Shown here one piece after another: positions 18,355 through 28,345 of a stretch of 64,000 bases of DNA. Source of the stretch: Corynebacterium jeikeium (GTDB taxonomy: Bacteria > Actinomycetota > Actinomycetes > Mycobacteriales > Mycobacteriaceae); the NCBI GenBank assembly GCA_003955985.1, contig CP033784.1:1-64000 (forward strand), written 5' to 3'. The notes under the pieces are model-generated. The model saw nothing but the letters and a program-made list of their open reading frames with translations. It did not search any database and was not told the DNA's origin. The stretch's first letter is position 1, and the number at the start of each line of letters is the position of its first letter. The translations under genes and the position numbers were made by a program.

Positions 18355-19338
18355 ATGTGGCAACGAATTGTGAATTGGCGTCCAGATCCCCTCATCGTCG
18401 GTATCGTTGCTGCAGCGATACTGGCGATTATTTTTCCTGCAAGCGGCACTACCGCTGAGGTTTTCAGCTGGGCCACAAAGATCGCCATTGGCTTCTTGTT
18501 CTTCCTCTATGGCGCGCGCCTGAGCCCGCAGGATGCGTTGGCCGGTGTTAAGCATTGGCGGCTGCACATAACCATTCTGGCTTTCACATTCGTGCTGTTC
18601 CCAATCCTCGGCCTGCTGATGAAACCCCTGGATTGGATTCTTTCTCCTGGCCTCTACCTGGGCATTTTGTACATGACGCTGGCACCGTCGACGGTGCAGT
18701 CGAGTGTGAACTTCACGTCCATCGCCAAGGGCAATGTCGCCGGCGCCATCGTCAGTGCCTCGGCATCTAACCTGCTGGGCATTGTGGTCACACCGGTGCT
18801 GGTGATGCTGTTGATGGCCACCGGTGGCGGCATTCATGTGGATTCGTCGGTGTTCTTGGATATTTCGCTGCAGTTGCTGCTGCCATTCGCAATCGGCCAG
18901 CTCACTCGCCGTTGGACCCTGAAGTTTGCCGCCGCGAAGACGACTAAGAACGTTGACCGCCTATCCATCGCAATGGTCGTTTACGCAGCCTTCTCCGAGG
19001 GCATGGTGCAGGGCATCTGGTCGAAGGTGCCGGCAGGGGACATTGTCATCCTGTGTGTGCTTTCGGTCGTGCTGGTGGAATTCGTTTTGCGGTTGTCCGG
19101 ATTCATCGCAAATAAGATGGGCTTCGACCGCAAGGACCGCATTGCGATTCAGTTCTGCGGTTCGAAGAAGTCCCTGGCCACCGGTCTGCCCATGGCTGCC
19201 GTTATCTTCGGTGCCGATGCCAGCCTCTACATTTTGCCGCTGATGATTTTCCACCAGATTCAGCTGATGATCTGTGCGGTCTACGCCGCTCGCTGGGGCA
19301 AGGAAGCAGAAGCTGAGCCGGAGCCACAACCCGCTTAA
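18355..19338 (+). CDS. Bile acid:sodium symporter (BASS) family transporter
   Basis: 327 aa from ATG 18355 (MWQRIVNWRPD); a TTG six bases upstream is also in frame. About nine to ten membrane helices. It contains the SBF-like pattern FFLYGARLSPQDALAGVKHWRLH, then TLAPSTVQSSVNFTSIAKGNVAGAI and the second crossover region IQFCGSKKSLATGLPMAAVIFG. These motifs place it in the SBF-like (YfeH/PSE) branch, which moves organic anions with sodium. The substrate is unknown. The C-terminus is short and acidic (EAEAEPEPQPA). Confidence 0.88.
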   Translation: MWQRIVNWRPDPLIVGIVAAAILAIIFPASGTTAEVFSWATKIAIGFLFFLYGARLSPQDALAGVKHWRLHITILAFTFVLFPILGLLMKPLDWILSPGLYLGILYMTLAPSTVQSSVNFTSIAKGNVAGAIVSASASNLLGIVVTPVLVMLLMATGGGIHVDSSVFLDISLQLLLPFAIGQLTRRWTLKFAAAKTTKNVDRLSIAMVVYAAFSEGMVQGIWSKVPAGDIVILCVLSVVLVEFVLRLSGFIANKMGFDRKDRIAIQFCGSKKSLATGLPMAAVIFGADASLYILPLMIFHQIQLMICAVYAARWGKEAEAEPEPQPA

Positions 19339-19446
19339 CGCGGTCTAGCGCATGGACCCGAGGGGCGAATCCGGCTTGGCACATATACTGGGGCGCACAA
19401 CATAAGGTTCGGTTTTAAACGAGCAAACGAAAGTGTGAGATTCAGC

Positions 19447-20577
19447 ATGGCTAACGAGAATCCGGCTCCGTTCTCCCCGGAACAGCGCGCCGCAGAAGAG
19501 ACCGCGATCAATGAGTTCTGGTCGTGGTGGAACTCTTTTGGCGCCGATGCGCTCGACTCGATGTTTAGTGTCCAGCTCGGTATCGATGGTGCCCCGAACG
19601 CCGCCGATGTGGACATTATTGATGTCCAGAAGGAGGTCGGCGGCCGCATCGCCGCTATTAATGACCGGCTCATCTGGGGGTTTGAGGCTGGCGCTCCGTA
19701 TTCTCGCCATCTTCTGACTGTGAGCGCTGCCGGCGATCCGGAGCTGCGCCCGGTCGCTCGCCGTTGGCTGGAGGCCGCGCCTGACGACGGCGCGGTGTGG
19801 TCTTTCACCGACCTCCGCCAGGCGGATCCGGCGATGAAGCTGTCGCTGGGGGATGTCGCAGCTACGTTGGTTGCACAGGGTGCTCTCGAGGCCGATGCTC
19901 CCGCCGAGGTCGATCCGGCAGACGCCCGCGTGGCTGTTAGCAGTGGTCATGGGGCAGTGGACGTTCGCCTATTCCACCCGCTGTTCCCGGCAATTGCTCA
20001 GTTGGAGGACGGTGAGCGCTTGGTAGCTCAGCTAGGTTTCACACTGCTGCAGCTGGCTCTGGGAGAGGAGGACTTCGGCCTGTGGCTGCGCGGTTTCGCC
20101 TTCGCTGGCGAGGAGCCGGAAGATGCTATCCCGCTACCGGAGCTGGGCGGTGTCGTCGAGCAGCTCGCGGAAGAGTGCCCGGAGTGGCTCACCATTGATG
20201 CCGAAGCCAACGGCCAGCCGCTCGTCGTCGCTACTCGCGCTCCGATTACGCAGCTGGTGAGCCCGACTATGACGCAGCATGTGCTGATTCAGCTCATGCT
20301 CGCTCACATTGACGACAAGGGCTTGCCGACGGACGAGTCGAAGGAATCCCTCTCCGAGTTCAATACCGCTGCCGCTGAAGCCATCGCTGAGGACAAGGGT
20401 ATTTTTGTCGCAACTGAGCAGTCCGACGGTATGGCTCTGCTGCACTTCTTTATTGACCCGGCATCTGATGCGGAGGCGGGTCTGCGAGCTGTTGCGCAGA
20501 CGTGGACCGACGGAGAGCACGTTGTCGACACCGCTTACGATCCAGCTTGGCAGCGCGTCGGCCACCTGCGCGTGTAG
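19447..20577 (+). CDS. Conserved acidic hypothetical protein
   Basis: 376 aa from ATG 19447 (MANENPAPFSPEQRAAEE). It is acidic, has no signal peptide or membrane helix, and is rich in Trp near the N-terminus (NEFWSWWNSFG). It may contain two related halves but no catalytic motif is recognised. Codon use and the regular third-position GC are like its neighbours, so it is a genuine gene. The next gene, for a secreted protein, starts 14 nt after its stop, suggesting an operon. Confidence 0.75.
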   Translation: MANENPAPFSPEQRAAEETAINEFWSWWNSFGADALDSMFSVQLGIDGAPNAADVDIIDVQKEVGGRIAAINDRLIWGFEAGAPYSRHLLTVSAAGDPELRPVARRWLEAAPDDGAVWSFTDLRQADPAMKLSLGDVAATLVAQGALEADAPAEVDPADARVAVSSGHGAVDVRLFHPLFPAIAQLEDGERLVAQLGFTLLQLALGEEDFGLWLRGFAFAGEEPEDAIPLPELGGVVEQLAEECPEWLTIDAEANGQPLVVATRAPITQLVSPTMTQHVLIQLMLAHIDDKGLPTDESKESLSEFNTAAAEAIAEDKGIFVATEQSDGMALLHFFIDPASDAEAGLRAVAQTWTDGEHVVDTAYDPAWQRVGHLRV

Positions 20578-20591
20578 ATTGGTTTTTTGTT

Positions 20592-21479
20592 ATGAACGCT
20601 CGTCATCGTCTTACTCCACGGCCTTCCCGCGCGATTCGCATGGGTCTTACCGGTGTCATCGCTGTCACCAGCCTTCCGCTGGCAGCTGGAAACGTCGCTG
20701 CGGCTCCGCAGCCAAAACTGACTCCGCAGGGCACTATTGATGCTCCGGGGCGAACCCAGATCAGCTTTACCCACACCCCAAGTGGCACGCACTACGGTAC
20801 GGCGAACGAGAATGAAGCTCGTCCGGGGCTTTCGATTGTCAAGCTCTACATTGCGGACTACGTCTTCAAACATGGCACAGAAGCGGACAAGGCGAAGGCC
20901 ACAGAGATGATTCGCTACTCCGATGACAATATCGCCAGTGAGCTCTATGGCCGTTACCCGGATTCCATCAACGCCACTGCGCGTGAATACGGCCTCAGCA
21001 ACACCCACGATGCAGGTCACTGGGGAAATTCAACTACGTCCAGCGCGGACACTGTGAAGTTCCTGGAGGCCAAGAAGCGTGAGAACACTTCTGACCCGGT
21101 TCTGGTTGCTATGAGCACCGCGTCACCTGTGGCAGCGGATGACTACCGTCAGGATTACGGCACCGCCACGCTGCCGGGTGTTATTGGCACAAAGTGGGGT
21201 TGGTCCGATGACCGCCAGAGCGTTCACGCCTCGGCATCCATTGGACCTGACTTCAGCGTCGCTGCTAACACCTACGGCACGAAGGAAACTCACACCAGCG
21301 ATGTTCAGAATGCCTTCGACGGCACGCTGGGCACTCCATCGCTGCCGGACATCCCAGGCGTCCCGAACCTGCCCGAGAGCCCAAATCTCGGCGAACTACT
21401 GAATCTGCCGGAATCCCCGCAGCTGCCCCAGATTCCGGGACTACCGGACTTCACTGGTCAGGTACCGGCACAGTTCTAG
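20592..21479 (+). CDS. Secreted serine hydrolase of the beta-lactamase-like fold
   Basis: 295 aa from ATG 20592. A Sec signal peptide (about 1-38: basic start, hydrophobic MGLTGVIAVTSLPLAAG, cleavage after AAA) precedes a mature domain with the three landmarks of the fold: S81-I-V-K84 (SxxK), YSDDN at 109-113 in the SxN position and GTKWGW in the KTG position. The C-terminal 55 residues are Pro/Leu-rich with repeated LPESP/IPGVPNLP units, like a wall-spanning stalk. Peptidoglycan or peptide substrates are plausible; beta-lactamase activity is not shown by sequence. Confidence 0.75.
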   Translation: MNARHRLTPRPSRAIRMGLTGVIAVTSLPLAAGNVAAAPQPKLTPQGTIDAPGRTQISFTHTPSGTHYGTANENEARPGLSIVKLYIADYVFKHGTEADKAKATEMIRYSDDNIASELYGRYPDSINATAREYGLSNTHDAGHWGNSTTSSADTVKFLEAKKRENTSDPVLVAMSTASPVAADDYRQDYGTATLPGVIGTKWGWSDDRQSVHASASIGPDFSVAANTYGTKETHTSDVQNAFDGTLGTPSLPDIPGVPNLPESPNLGELLNLPESPQLPQIPGLPDFTGQVPAQF

Positions 21480-21530
21480 CCACTGCCGCTAGCCACTGGT
21501 CCGCTGGCACCGTCCCACACACAGCGCACC

Positions 21531-21881
21531 TCACGCGACAAGGTTCACGAGGACCATATACAGCGCCGTGCCTACAAAAATCGAAATCACGGTGTTGCGC
21601 CGCCACCAGTGCAGGCCAACGGTGACGGCCAGCGCTACGGGCACGGCCCAGGCAGCGCCGGGGTCGCCACTCTCACCGCTGAGTCCTAGCCGCCCGAAGA
21701 CGGTGTAGGCAACCAACGCCACCATGACTCCAACCGGCATGGTCGTGCCGAGGAACTCGAACAGGGGAGACCCCTTCAGAGTGCGCACGAACGCAAACGG
21801 CAGCGCACGCAGCGCAACTGTCACCGCTCCCATCGCAAAGAGCGCGGCAAGCACATAGCCGGAATCGGGCAACGCAGTCAT
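21531..21881 (-). CDS. brnE: Branched-chain amino acid exporter small subunit (AzlD/BrnE-like)
   Basis: 116 aa from ATG 21881, overlapping the azlC-type stop by 4 nt (ATGA). Four hydrophobic segments; the AzlD pattern RALPFAFVRTLKGSPLFEFLGTTMPVGVMVALV is clear. With the AzlC-type partner it forms the exporter for isoleucine, leucine, valine and methionine known as BrnFE in C. glutamicum. There the regulator lrp is divergent from brnFE; it is not present here. Confidence 0.88.
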   Translation of the reverse strand: MTALPDSGYVLAALFAMGAVTVALRALPFAFVRTLKGSPLFEFLGTTMPVGVMVALVAYTVFGRLGLSGESGDPGAAWAVPVALAVTVGLHWWRRNTVISIFVGTALYMVLVNLVA

Positions 21882-22672
21882 GCTCGCTCTCCCTCCGTCG
21901 TACGCGGCTTGCTTGCCGACGTCATGCGCATCACCCGATCCACCCGCGGTGACCACACGCGCAACAGCAGCAGGCCGAAGTACATCAGCAGTCCGATAAC
22001 CAGCATCTGGTTCGGGTTAATCAGCCAGCCCACCAGCGTGCAGACGATAGCGGACAGGGGCAGTGACCAATCCTTGGAAGTCTCAAACGCGTCCATGGCC
22101 AGCACCGTAAAGAGCGCCACCAGTGCGAACTCGGCACCGCGGATACCCTCGGGCAGTGCTGCGCCGGTTAGAGCCCCGACAATACCGGAGCCCACCCACA
22201 GTAACTGACAGAGAATCTGAATCGTCAGCAGTCGGTGGCCCGACATCTTTTCGTCCGCATTTGCCGCAGAGACGATGGCATACGACTCGTCGGTAAGCGC
22301 GTATGTGGAGTATGCGCGACCGAGACGAGACTGTATCCGGTCGCGTGGGAACGTCAGCCCATAGAAGACGTGGCGGAAGTTGACCATAAAGGACGTCACG
22401 GCACAGCCGAGCAGACCCGTATGCGCCATAACCAGGCCGACAGCGAGGAATTCCATCGACCCCGCGTAGACCACGAAGGAGAAGATGGGTGCCCACCACC
22501 AGCTAAAGCCAGTTTGTGCAATAAGCAGGCCGAATGCGAGCCCCAGCGGAATGAGGCCCATGCCCACAGGCAGTGTCTGCCGGATGCCGGCAGCTATGTC
22601 GCTGCGGTCGCTGTTTCCTGTGGCGCTACTTCCTTCAGCCCTGTTTCCTTCGGTATTGATGTGCTCACTCAT
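21878..22672 (-). CDS. brnF: Branched-chain amino acid exporter large subunit (AzlC/BrnF-like)
   Basis: 264 aa. After a polar N-terminus (1-28) come about seven membrane helices with the AzlC signature GLIPLGLAFGLLIAQTGFSWWWAPIFSFVVYAGSMEFLAVGL and NFRHVFYGLTFP. The start codon directly follows the yqgE stop (TAGATG), and the stop overlaps brnE, so yqgE, brnF and brnE are likely one transcript. It exports surplus branched-chain amino acids and methionine. Confidence 0.9.
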   Translation of the reverse strand: MSEHINTEGNRAEGSSATGNSDRSDIAAGIRQTLPVGMGLIPLGLAFGLLIAQTGFSWWWAPIFSFVVYAGSMEFLAVGLVMAHTGLLGCAVTSFMVNFRHVFYGLTFPRDRIQSRLGRAYSTYALTDESYAIVSAANADEKMSGHRLLTIQILCQLLWVGSGIVGALTGAALPEGIRGAEFALVALFTVLAMDAFETSKDWSLPLSAIVCTLVGWLINPNQMLVIGLLMYFGLLLLRVWSPRVDRVMRMTSASKPRTTEGERA

Positions 22673-23314
22673 CTAGTTGTCACGTACATCTACGGGATAG
22701 GTGCCATACAGTGGCAGCGGCCAGGGCTGACGGCGCATGCAATCACCCCAGATGTCCGCGGCAGCAGGCGCGAGTACATCTGAGGGCAGGGCAGGGGCGA
22801 CGTACCAGTCACCGCGCTCGAGCTCGTCTTCCAGCTGCCCCGGATCCCAGCCTGCGTAACCGGCGAAGATGCGTGCGCCATCTATGCGGTCGCGTACGCC
22901 CTCCGGCTCCGCACCGAGGTTGACCAGCGCAAACCTGTGAGCGATGCGTTCCATCAGCGGGGCACCGGTAATACTGTCGGTCTCCTCTGGGAGGGTGGCA
23001 CCATTTCGCACCACACCAATGCAGATTGGCTGTGTCTGGTTGACCGGACCCCCGACGTAGAGCACCGGCGGCTTGGCCATCAGCGGCGCCCAAGGCTCGA
23101 GCACATTGTGCACCGGCGTCTGCGAACGCTGTGTGAGATCGACACCAAGGGTGCCGTGTTCATCGTGCTCAATAAGGAAAATCACCGAGCGGGAAAACTC
23201 CGGCGAGAGCATGCCGGGTGCTGCGAGCAGCAGCATCCCGGCAGCCGGGTCGTTGCGCTCAAGGCTGGTAAAAAGCCGGTCGCCGTAGAGATTTTCCGGA
23301 TTAATCGATGCCAT
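22673..23314 (-). CDS. YqgE/AlgH family protein
   Basis: 213 aa. Family landmarks: LLAAPGMLSPEFSRSVIFLIEHDEHGTLGVDLTQRS near the N-terminus and IFAGYAGWDPGQLEDELERGDWYVAPA in the middle (the GYAGW...Q(L)E..E...W signature). It is a cytoplasmic protein of unknown biochemical role, widely conserved. The start overlaps the pcnA stop by one base (TAATG). Confidence 0.92.
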   Translation of the reverse strand: MASINPENLYGDRLFTSLERNDPAAGMLLLAAPGMLSPEFSRSVIFLIEHDEHGTLGVDLTQRSQTPVHNVLEPWAPLMAKPPVLYVGGPVNQTQPICIGVVRNGATLPEETDSITGAPLMERIAHRFALVNLGAEPEGVRDRIDGARIFAGYAGWDPGQLEDELERGDWYVAPALPSDVLAPAAADIWGDCMRRQPWPLPLYGTYPVDVRDN

Positions 23315-24876
23315 TAGCTCTCACTTTCGCTTTCAGCCTGCTCACCGGACTGCTCGTACCACCATTTCTTCAGCGCCAAGATAGCATCCTCACGCTCCAA
23401 CGGACCGGACTCCAATCGCAGCTCTTTCAGGTAATTCCAGGCCTGTCCGACTTCCTTGCCGGGCTTCAGGTCCAGAATTTCCATGATTTCGTTGCCATCC
23501 AGGTCGGGGCGGACGCGTGCGAGGTCCTCCTGCTCAGCGAGCTCCTTGATTCGCGCTTCCAGGCTGTCGCAGGCGCGTGCGAGGCGTGCTGCTTTACGAC
23601 GGTTTCTTGTCGTACAGTCGGCCCGCACGATTTTGTTGAGTCGTTCCAACAAATCTCCGGCATCGTTGACATAACGTCGCACCGCCGAGTCCGTCCACTT
23701 GCCTTCGCCGTAGCCGTGGAAGCGCATGTGCAGGTAGACCAACTGCGAGATTTCGTGGTTGGTCTTCTTCGGGAACTTCAGTTTCCGAAGGCGGCGTCGC
23801 ACCAGCTTCGCGCCGACAACTTCGTGCTGGTAAAAGGTGACGTTTCCCTGCTCGTTGTAGGCACGGGTAGCGGGTTTGCCGCAGTCGTGCAGCAGTGCCG
23901 CCCAGCGCAGTACGAGGTCCGGTTCACCGGGTTCTTCCTGGTCAATAGCTTGCCGCATGACCTGCAGAGAGTGTTGGTAGACATCCTTGTGCTGGCGGTG
24001 TTCATCCTGCGTCATGCGCATGTCGGAGATCTCCGGCAGCACGCGGTCGGCCAACCCCGATTCCACCATCAGGTCGATACCTCGGCTTGGGTCCGCACCC
24101 AGGATGAGCTTGTTCAGCTCGGTGGAGATGCGCTCGACCGTGATGCGGTCAATTTCGCTGGACATTTCCTTCAACGCCTTGAGCACACGCGGTGCCACGT
24201 CGAACCCCAGCTGGGATGCGAAGCGGCAGGCACGCAGCATCCGCAGGGGGTCGTCGCCAAAACTGACCTCCGGCGCCCCCGGGGTGTCCAACACACCCGC
24301 GACAAGATCCTCGAAACCTCCGAGCGGGTCGAGGAAGGTGCGGGTGCCGTCACCATGGAGCTCCACGGCGATGGCGTTACAGCGGAAGTCACGGCGAATT
24401 AGATCGCCCTCCAGCGTGTCACCGAAAGTGACCTCCGGATTGCGGCTGACCTGGTCATACGTATCCGCACGGAATGTGGTGATCTCCACCTGACGGCCAT
24501 GCCGTTCCGCGGAGAGTGTGCCGAATTCAATGCCGGTATCCCAGACAATATCCGCCCAGTCATCGAGGATCGCGCGCGTCACTTCCGGGCGCGCGTCGGT
24601 GGTGAAATCGAGATCCACGCCCAGTCGCCCTAAGAGAGCATCGCGCACAGAACCGCCCACGAGGTACAGGCGATGGCCGGCTGCACTAAACGCAGCTGCC
24701 AGCGAATCGAGGATCTCAGACTCCTTGGCGATCGCCTGATCCGCCACTGCCAGCATTGCCGTCCTGCGCACCTTTGGGTCCGCGTCAGCAGCCGCCGGAG
24801 TAGCACCGGGAGGTGTAGTCCCCCCGGGCTGGTCACCATTTGTCGTTGAAGGAGTCGATTGTGTCACGACCGACAC
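23314..24876 (-). CDS. pcnA: CCA tRNA nucleotidyltransferase
   Basis: 520 aa. The polymerase-beta-type head contains [29 protein letters not shown], with the D-x-D catalytic pair, then [13 protein letters not shown] and the neck [20 protein letters not shown]. An HD domain follows ([11 protein letters not shown], with H and D ligands), as in the actinobacterial Rv3907c type. It adds or repairs the 3' CCA of tRNAs; both tRNAs in this window lack an encoded CCA, so the enzyme is needed. Residues 1-35 are Pro/Thr-rich and variable. It is divergent from the Nudix gene. Confidence 0.95.
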   Translation of the reverse strand: MSVVTQSTPSTTNGDQPGGTTPPGATPAAADADPKVRRTAMLAVADQAIAKESEILDSLAAAFSAAGHRLYLVGGSVRDALLGRLGVDLDFTTDARPEVTRAILDDWADIVWDTGIEFGTLSAERHGRQVEITTFRADTYDQVSRNPEVTFGDTLEGDLIRRDFRCNAIAVELHGDGTRTFLDPLGGFEDLVAGVLDTPGAPEVSFGDDPLRMLRACRFASQLGFDVAPRVLKALKEMSSEIDRITVERISTELNKLILGADPSRGIDLMVESGLADRVLPEISDMRMTQDEHRQHKDVYQHSLQVMRQAIDQEEPGEPDLVLRWAALLHDCGKPATRAYNEQGNVTFYQHEVVGAKLVRRRLRKLKFPKKTNHEISQLVYLHMRFHGYGEGKWTDSAVRRYVNDAGDLLERLNKIVRADCTTRNRRKAARLARACDSLEARIKELAEQEDLARVRPDLDGNEIMEILDLKPGKEVGQAWNYLKELRLESGPLEREDAILALKKWWYEQSGEQAESESES

Positions 24877-24916
24877 AATACCCGCTTATACCTATAAACC
24901 CGGTAGTCTAAGTGGA

Positions 24917-25774
24917 ATGAACAACGTGGTACGCAATGACAACTCGGCGGCGAAGAGCCGTCGACGTCGTCGGCGACCGCGCAGAAGAGGTGGCGTTTCC
25001 TCGTCCACCAACACGAGCAACGCTACTACCAGCGGAAATTCTGCAAAACGTAGTGGCTCCGGTGCCAATGGCCCCCAAAAGGCCAAGCCAAACTCCGGTG
25101 GCGCCAAGAAAAATTCCAAATCACCGAAGTCGGCACGACCCTCGAAGCAGTCGAACAACCGCGGTGGCCGTAAGAACGGTCAGGATAGGAACAATCGCCG
25201 TCGTCACGCACAGACGAAGCGCACGAACAATCGCCGCGCGCACTCGTCGCGCGCGCAAAATGCAGCGCCGATGCAGACCTCGATTGAGACTTCGGCGGGC
25301 GGACTGGTCGTCTCGGGGCTTGCCGAGGCGGTCGGAGATGGCGGCAAGGTCAACCTGTCACGGATTTATGTCGCGCTCATTGGTCGGCACGATCGTCGCG
25401 GGCGCCTGCTGTGGTCGATGCCTAAGGGCCATGTCGAACCCGGCGAAGCTTTCGATTCCACCGCCGAACGTGAGGTGTGGGAAGAAACGGGCATTCGCGG
25501 CGAGGTCATCGAAGAGCTCGGTGTGATTGACTACTGGTTTGTCTCCGATGGCACGCGAATTCACAAGACCGTGCACCATCACCTTCTGCGCTACGTCGAT
25601 GGCGATCTGAACGACGAAGACCCCGAGGTCACCCAAGTCATGTGGGTTCCTGTGGATACCCTGGTGGAACGGTTGGCCTACGCTGACGAACGCAAACTGG
25701 CCCGGCGCGCGCACAATCTGCTGCCCGATCTCGCCCGCGCGGAAAAGCGAGCAGGCCGGCAGACGCCGAGGTGA
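24917..25774 (+). CDS. Nudix hydrolase, MutT4-like, with a basic N-terminal extension
   Basis: 285 aa. Residues 1-115 are a disordered Arg/Lys/Asn/Ser-rich extension ([14 protein letters not shown]). The Nudix domain starts at about SAGGLVVSG and has the full box G-x5-E-x7-REVWEETG in [20 protein letters not shown]. The gene lies between pcnA and the DUF6049 gene exactly as mutT4 (Rv3908) does in M. tuberculosis, and that protein has a similar basic extension. The substrate (oxidised or damaged nucleotides, or diadenosine compounds) is not determined. Confidence 0.9.
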   Translation: MNNVVRNDNSAAKSRRRRRRPRRRGGVSSSTNTSNATTSGNSAKRSGSGANGPQKAKPNSGGAKKNSKSPKSARPSKQSNNRGGRKNGQDRNNRRRHAQTKRTNNRRAHSSRAQNAAPMQTSIETSAGGLVVSGLAEAVGDGGKVNLSRIYVALIGRHDRRGRLLWSMPKGHVEPGEAFDSTAEREVWEETGIRGEVIEELGVIDYWFVSDGTRIHKTVHHHLLRYVDGDLNDEDPEVTQVMWVPVDTLVERLAYADERKLARRAHNLLPDLARAEKRAGRQTPR

Positions 25775-25780
25775 TTGCGC

Positions 25781-28318
25781 ATGTTCAGGTTGCAGTTGCC
25801 AAGAAATGTTGTTCGTAAAGTCACGGCCGCCACCGCAGCGCTCATACTGTGCTTGCCGACGACCGTTGCGCCCCCAGCTTTTGCGCAAGATGAGCAGTTG
25901 TGGGGCAGTGGCACCAATCGTGTCGGTGAACAGGGCCCCCTTCGGCTTTCGATAACCAGCTTCACTCCGCATGTCGCGGCTCTACATTCGACGCTGACCA
26001 TCAAGGTGCAGGTGCACAACACCTCCGATGCGGATATCAGCAATGTTGCGCTGCGCCCACAGCGGGCCGGCGCACTGGCTTCCTCTGCAGATGCGCGGAC
26101 GATTCTCGCTGAGCCTGAATCGGTGTTTGATGTGGCTGGGACCTTCAGTGCCCCCATCGAGCTGAAAGCGGGGGAGAAGCGTGAGGTTACGCTAAGTGTT
26201 CCTATCTCCGCACCGGCTCCAGAAGGACTCGACATCACGGAAGCCGGCACGTTTCCGCTGCTCATCAATGCTAACGGGCAACCGGCAGATGACATCGACC
26301 GCCTGCTGGCGGAAACACGCGCACTGCTTCCGGTGACGGATCCGCAAGCGGAAGGTGATGAGCCGGAACCGCCTGCCGGTGATCAGAACGACAACGATGA
26401 GACCGACAATTCCGATGCGCCCACCCGCCGCGACCCAGTGCCGTTTTCGCTGATTTGGCCCATCAGCCAGCCAGTGCCACTGGTCGGCGGTGAGACCGGT
26501 GACGCACCCTCGTCGCCGAATCTCATCCTCACCGACAATTCTTTGGCCGAGTCTCTCGAACGCGGTGGCCGCCTCGACGGTTTGCTCACCTCGTTGGAAA
26601 AGGGCTTTGCCGGCCCGGATGGGCAGAGGTTGCGGGAATCAACCTGCATCGCCATCGACCCGGAGACCCTCGACGCAATCTCCAGGATGACCCGCGACTA
26701 CTGGATTGGCACCAGCCGCCCAAGTCCTGTGGAGTCCTCTCCGCGACTGCGGGATTCCTGGGGAAACGCGGATGACACCAATCTCACGCATATGCCCGCC
26801 AGTGACAATGCTGCCGCCTGGCTCAATCGGCTGCACGATCTCACACAGGACACCTGCACACTGTCACTGCCGTGGGGCGGCACCGATGCCAGCGCCGTGG
26901 CTCGCGTGGGGGATCACGAGCTTTCGATGGAGGCACTCGCCGCTGGTCGGCAGACTATCGCCAAGCATTTGGACGTTCAGGCACTGCCGGGCCTCTATTT
27001 GCCGGCCGAGGGATACGTGACGTCGGAAAGCGCCCCGCTGTACTCGGCGGCGACGGCCCTGAGCGGGACCGCCCCGGAGCGCGCATTCGAAGACCGCGTA
27101 GATACCGGCGAGGCGATGCCACCGTCGCCCACTCCACCCGAAGCCGCGCACGACACCACCGTGTTAGTCGCAGACAACACCGCCGTCACCGCCGATGGTC
27201 AGACACTGCGCCCCGGCCATAGTGGCGTGCTTGCCGACGGTAGCCGCGCCTTCGCCCTCCCTGGGGCACTGACAACCTCTCTGGCTGCAACAGGACGGTC
27301 TCCCCAGACTGTGGCGTATTCGAATCTGCTCGGACGCTACGATTTCCGAATCGACTCCGAAGCTGCACGGATGCAGACAGCGATTGGCACTCTGTTCCAA
27401 TCATTGACTGATTCGGATGACCCTCGCGCGGCTGTGGTGGCAGCACCGCCGTCCGGTTGGGATCCACGCGCTAGCGACGCTGAAGATTTCATGGCTGCGG
27501 TCAGGAAAGCCGTGGACGATAACCTGGCTGAGCTGACTCCGCTGATGGACTCCATCACCGCTTCAGCTCACGACCTGGATGCGGGCTCGGTTACTCCAAT
27601 TGACAAGCTTGCCGATCCCGCGCCAGTGAGTGAGACGCTCGTGGAGAAGGCTCAGACGGCCTCCCGCGAGATCACCGACCTGACCACAATCATGTCCAAC
27701 GATCCCAATGTCGCGCTGACGCGGTATGAATTCACCCGTCCCCTGCGGCACGACTTGCTGCGCTCGTTTACAACTCTCGGCCGGCGAAATCAGCTGCAGT
27801 CAACTGACGTGCAGCGGCGGAGCGAAGAACTCAGCGACCAGGCACTGATTATGAATCGACGCCTGCGCAATTCGGTGACGTTGGTAGCTCCCGGCGGTGT
27901 CTACACCCGCGCAACGCAGCTGTCGCCGATTGCGGTGCTGGCTCGTAATGGCCTGCCGCTGCCGGTTCCCGCGTTCGTGCGCGTCGGCGCTGGAGATTCG
28001 GTGTTGGAGGAGAAGTATGAGGCCGCCATCCCCGCCAAGGGGTCGGTGACTGTTCAGTTCACTCCGAAGTCGGGTGATGATGCAGAATCCACTCCGGCGA
28101 CCAATGCTCCAGAGGGAGACCGGCCACGGGATAGTGGAGACAACTCCCACAACCTGTTGCTGTGGCTCGAATCACCTGGCGGCACGCCGATTTCTCGATC
28201 AGTGAGTATTTCCGTGCAATCGGGCGCTTCGGTTGGGGTTTTGGCTATCGTGACCCTCGTCATCGTCACTGTTGGTGGGTTTTTTGCCGCAAAACGGTCT
28301 CAGTACTTTCGGAAATAG
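25781..28318 (+). CDS. Secreted, membrane-anchored DUF6049 protein (Rv3909-like)
   Basis: 845 aa from ATG 25781, 6 nt after the Nudix stop, with the ribosome binding site GAGGTGAT overlapping that stop. A signal peptide (about 1-35, cleavage near AFAQ) leads to a large extracytoplasmic region and a C-terminal helix (SVGVLAIVTLVIVTVGGFFAA) with a short basic tail. An acidic linker lies at about 195-215. The family always sits upstream of murJ in Corynebacteriales, which suggests a part in envelope assembly; no enzymatic motif is visible. Confidence 0.87.
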   Translation: MFRLQLPRNVVRKVTAATAALILCLPTTVAPPAFAQDEQLWGSGTNRVGEQGPLRLSITSFTPHVAALHSTLTIKVQVHNTSDADISNVALRPQRAGALASSADARTILAEPESVFDVAGTFSAPIELKAGEKREVTLSVPISAPAPEGLDITEAGTFPLLINANGQPADDIDRLLAETRALLPVTDPQAEGDEPEPPAGDQNDNDETDNSDAPTRRDPVPFSLIWPISQPVPLVGGETGDAPSSPNLILTDNSLAESLERGGRLDGLLTSLEKGFAGPDGQRLRESTCIAIDPETLDAISRMTRDYWIGTSRPSPVESSPRLRDSWGNADDTNLTHMPASDNAAAWLNRLHDLTQDTCTLSLPWGGTDASAVARVGDHELSMEALAAGRQTIAKHLDVQALPGLYLPAEGYVTSESAPLYSAATALSGTAPERAFEDRVDTGEAMPPSPTPPEAAHDTTVLVADNTAVTADGQTLRPGHSGVLADGSRAFALPGALTTSLAATGRSPQTVAYSNLLGRYDFRIDSEAARMQTAIGTLFQSLTDSDDPRAAVVAAPPSGWDPRASDAEDFMAAVRKAVDDNLAELTPLMDSITASAHDLDAGSVTPIDKLADPAPVSETLVEKAQTASREITDLTTIMSNDPNVALTRYEFTRPLRHDLLRSFTTLGRRNQLQSTDVQRRSEELSDQALIMNRRLRNSVTLVAPGGVYTRATQLSPIAVLARNGLPLPVPAFVRVGAGDSVLEEKYEAAIPAKGSVTVQFTPKSGDDAESTPATNAPEGDRPRDSGDNSHNLLLWLESPGGTPISRSVSISVQSGASVGVLAIVTLVIVTVGGFFAAKRSQYFRK

Positions 28319-28345
28319 ACCCCCTTTTAAGCAACAATAGGACAT

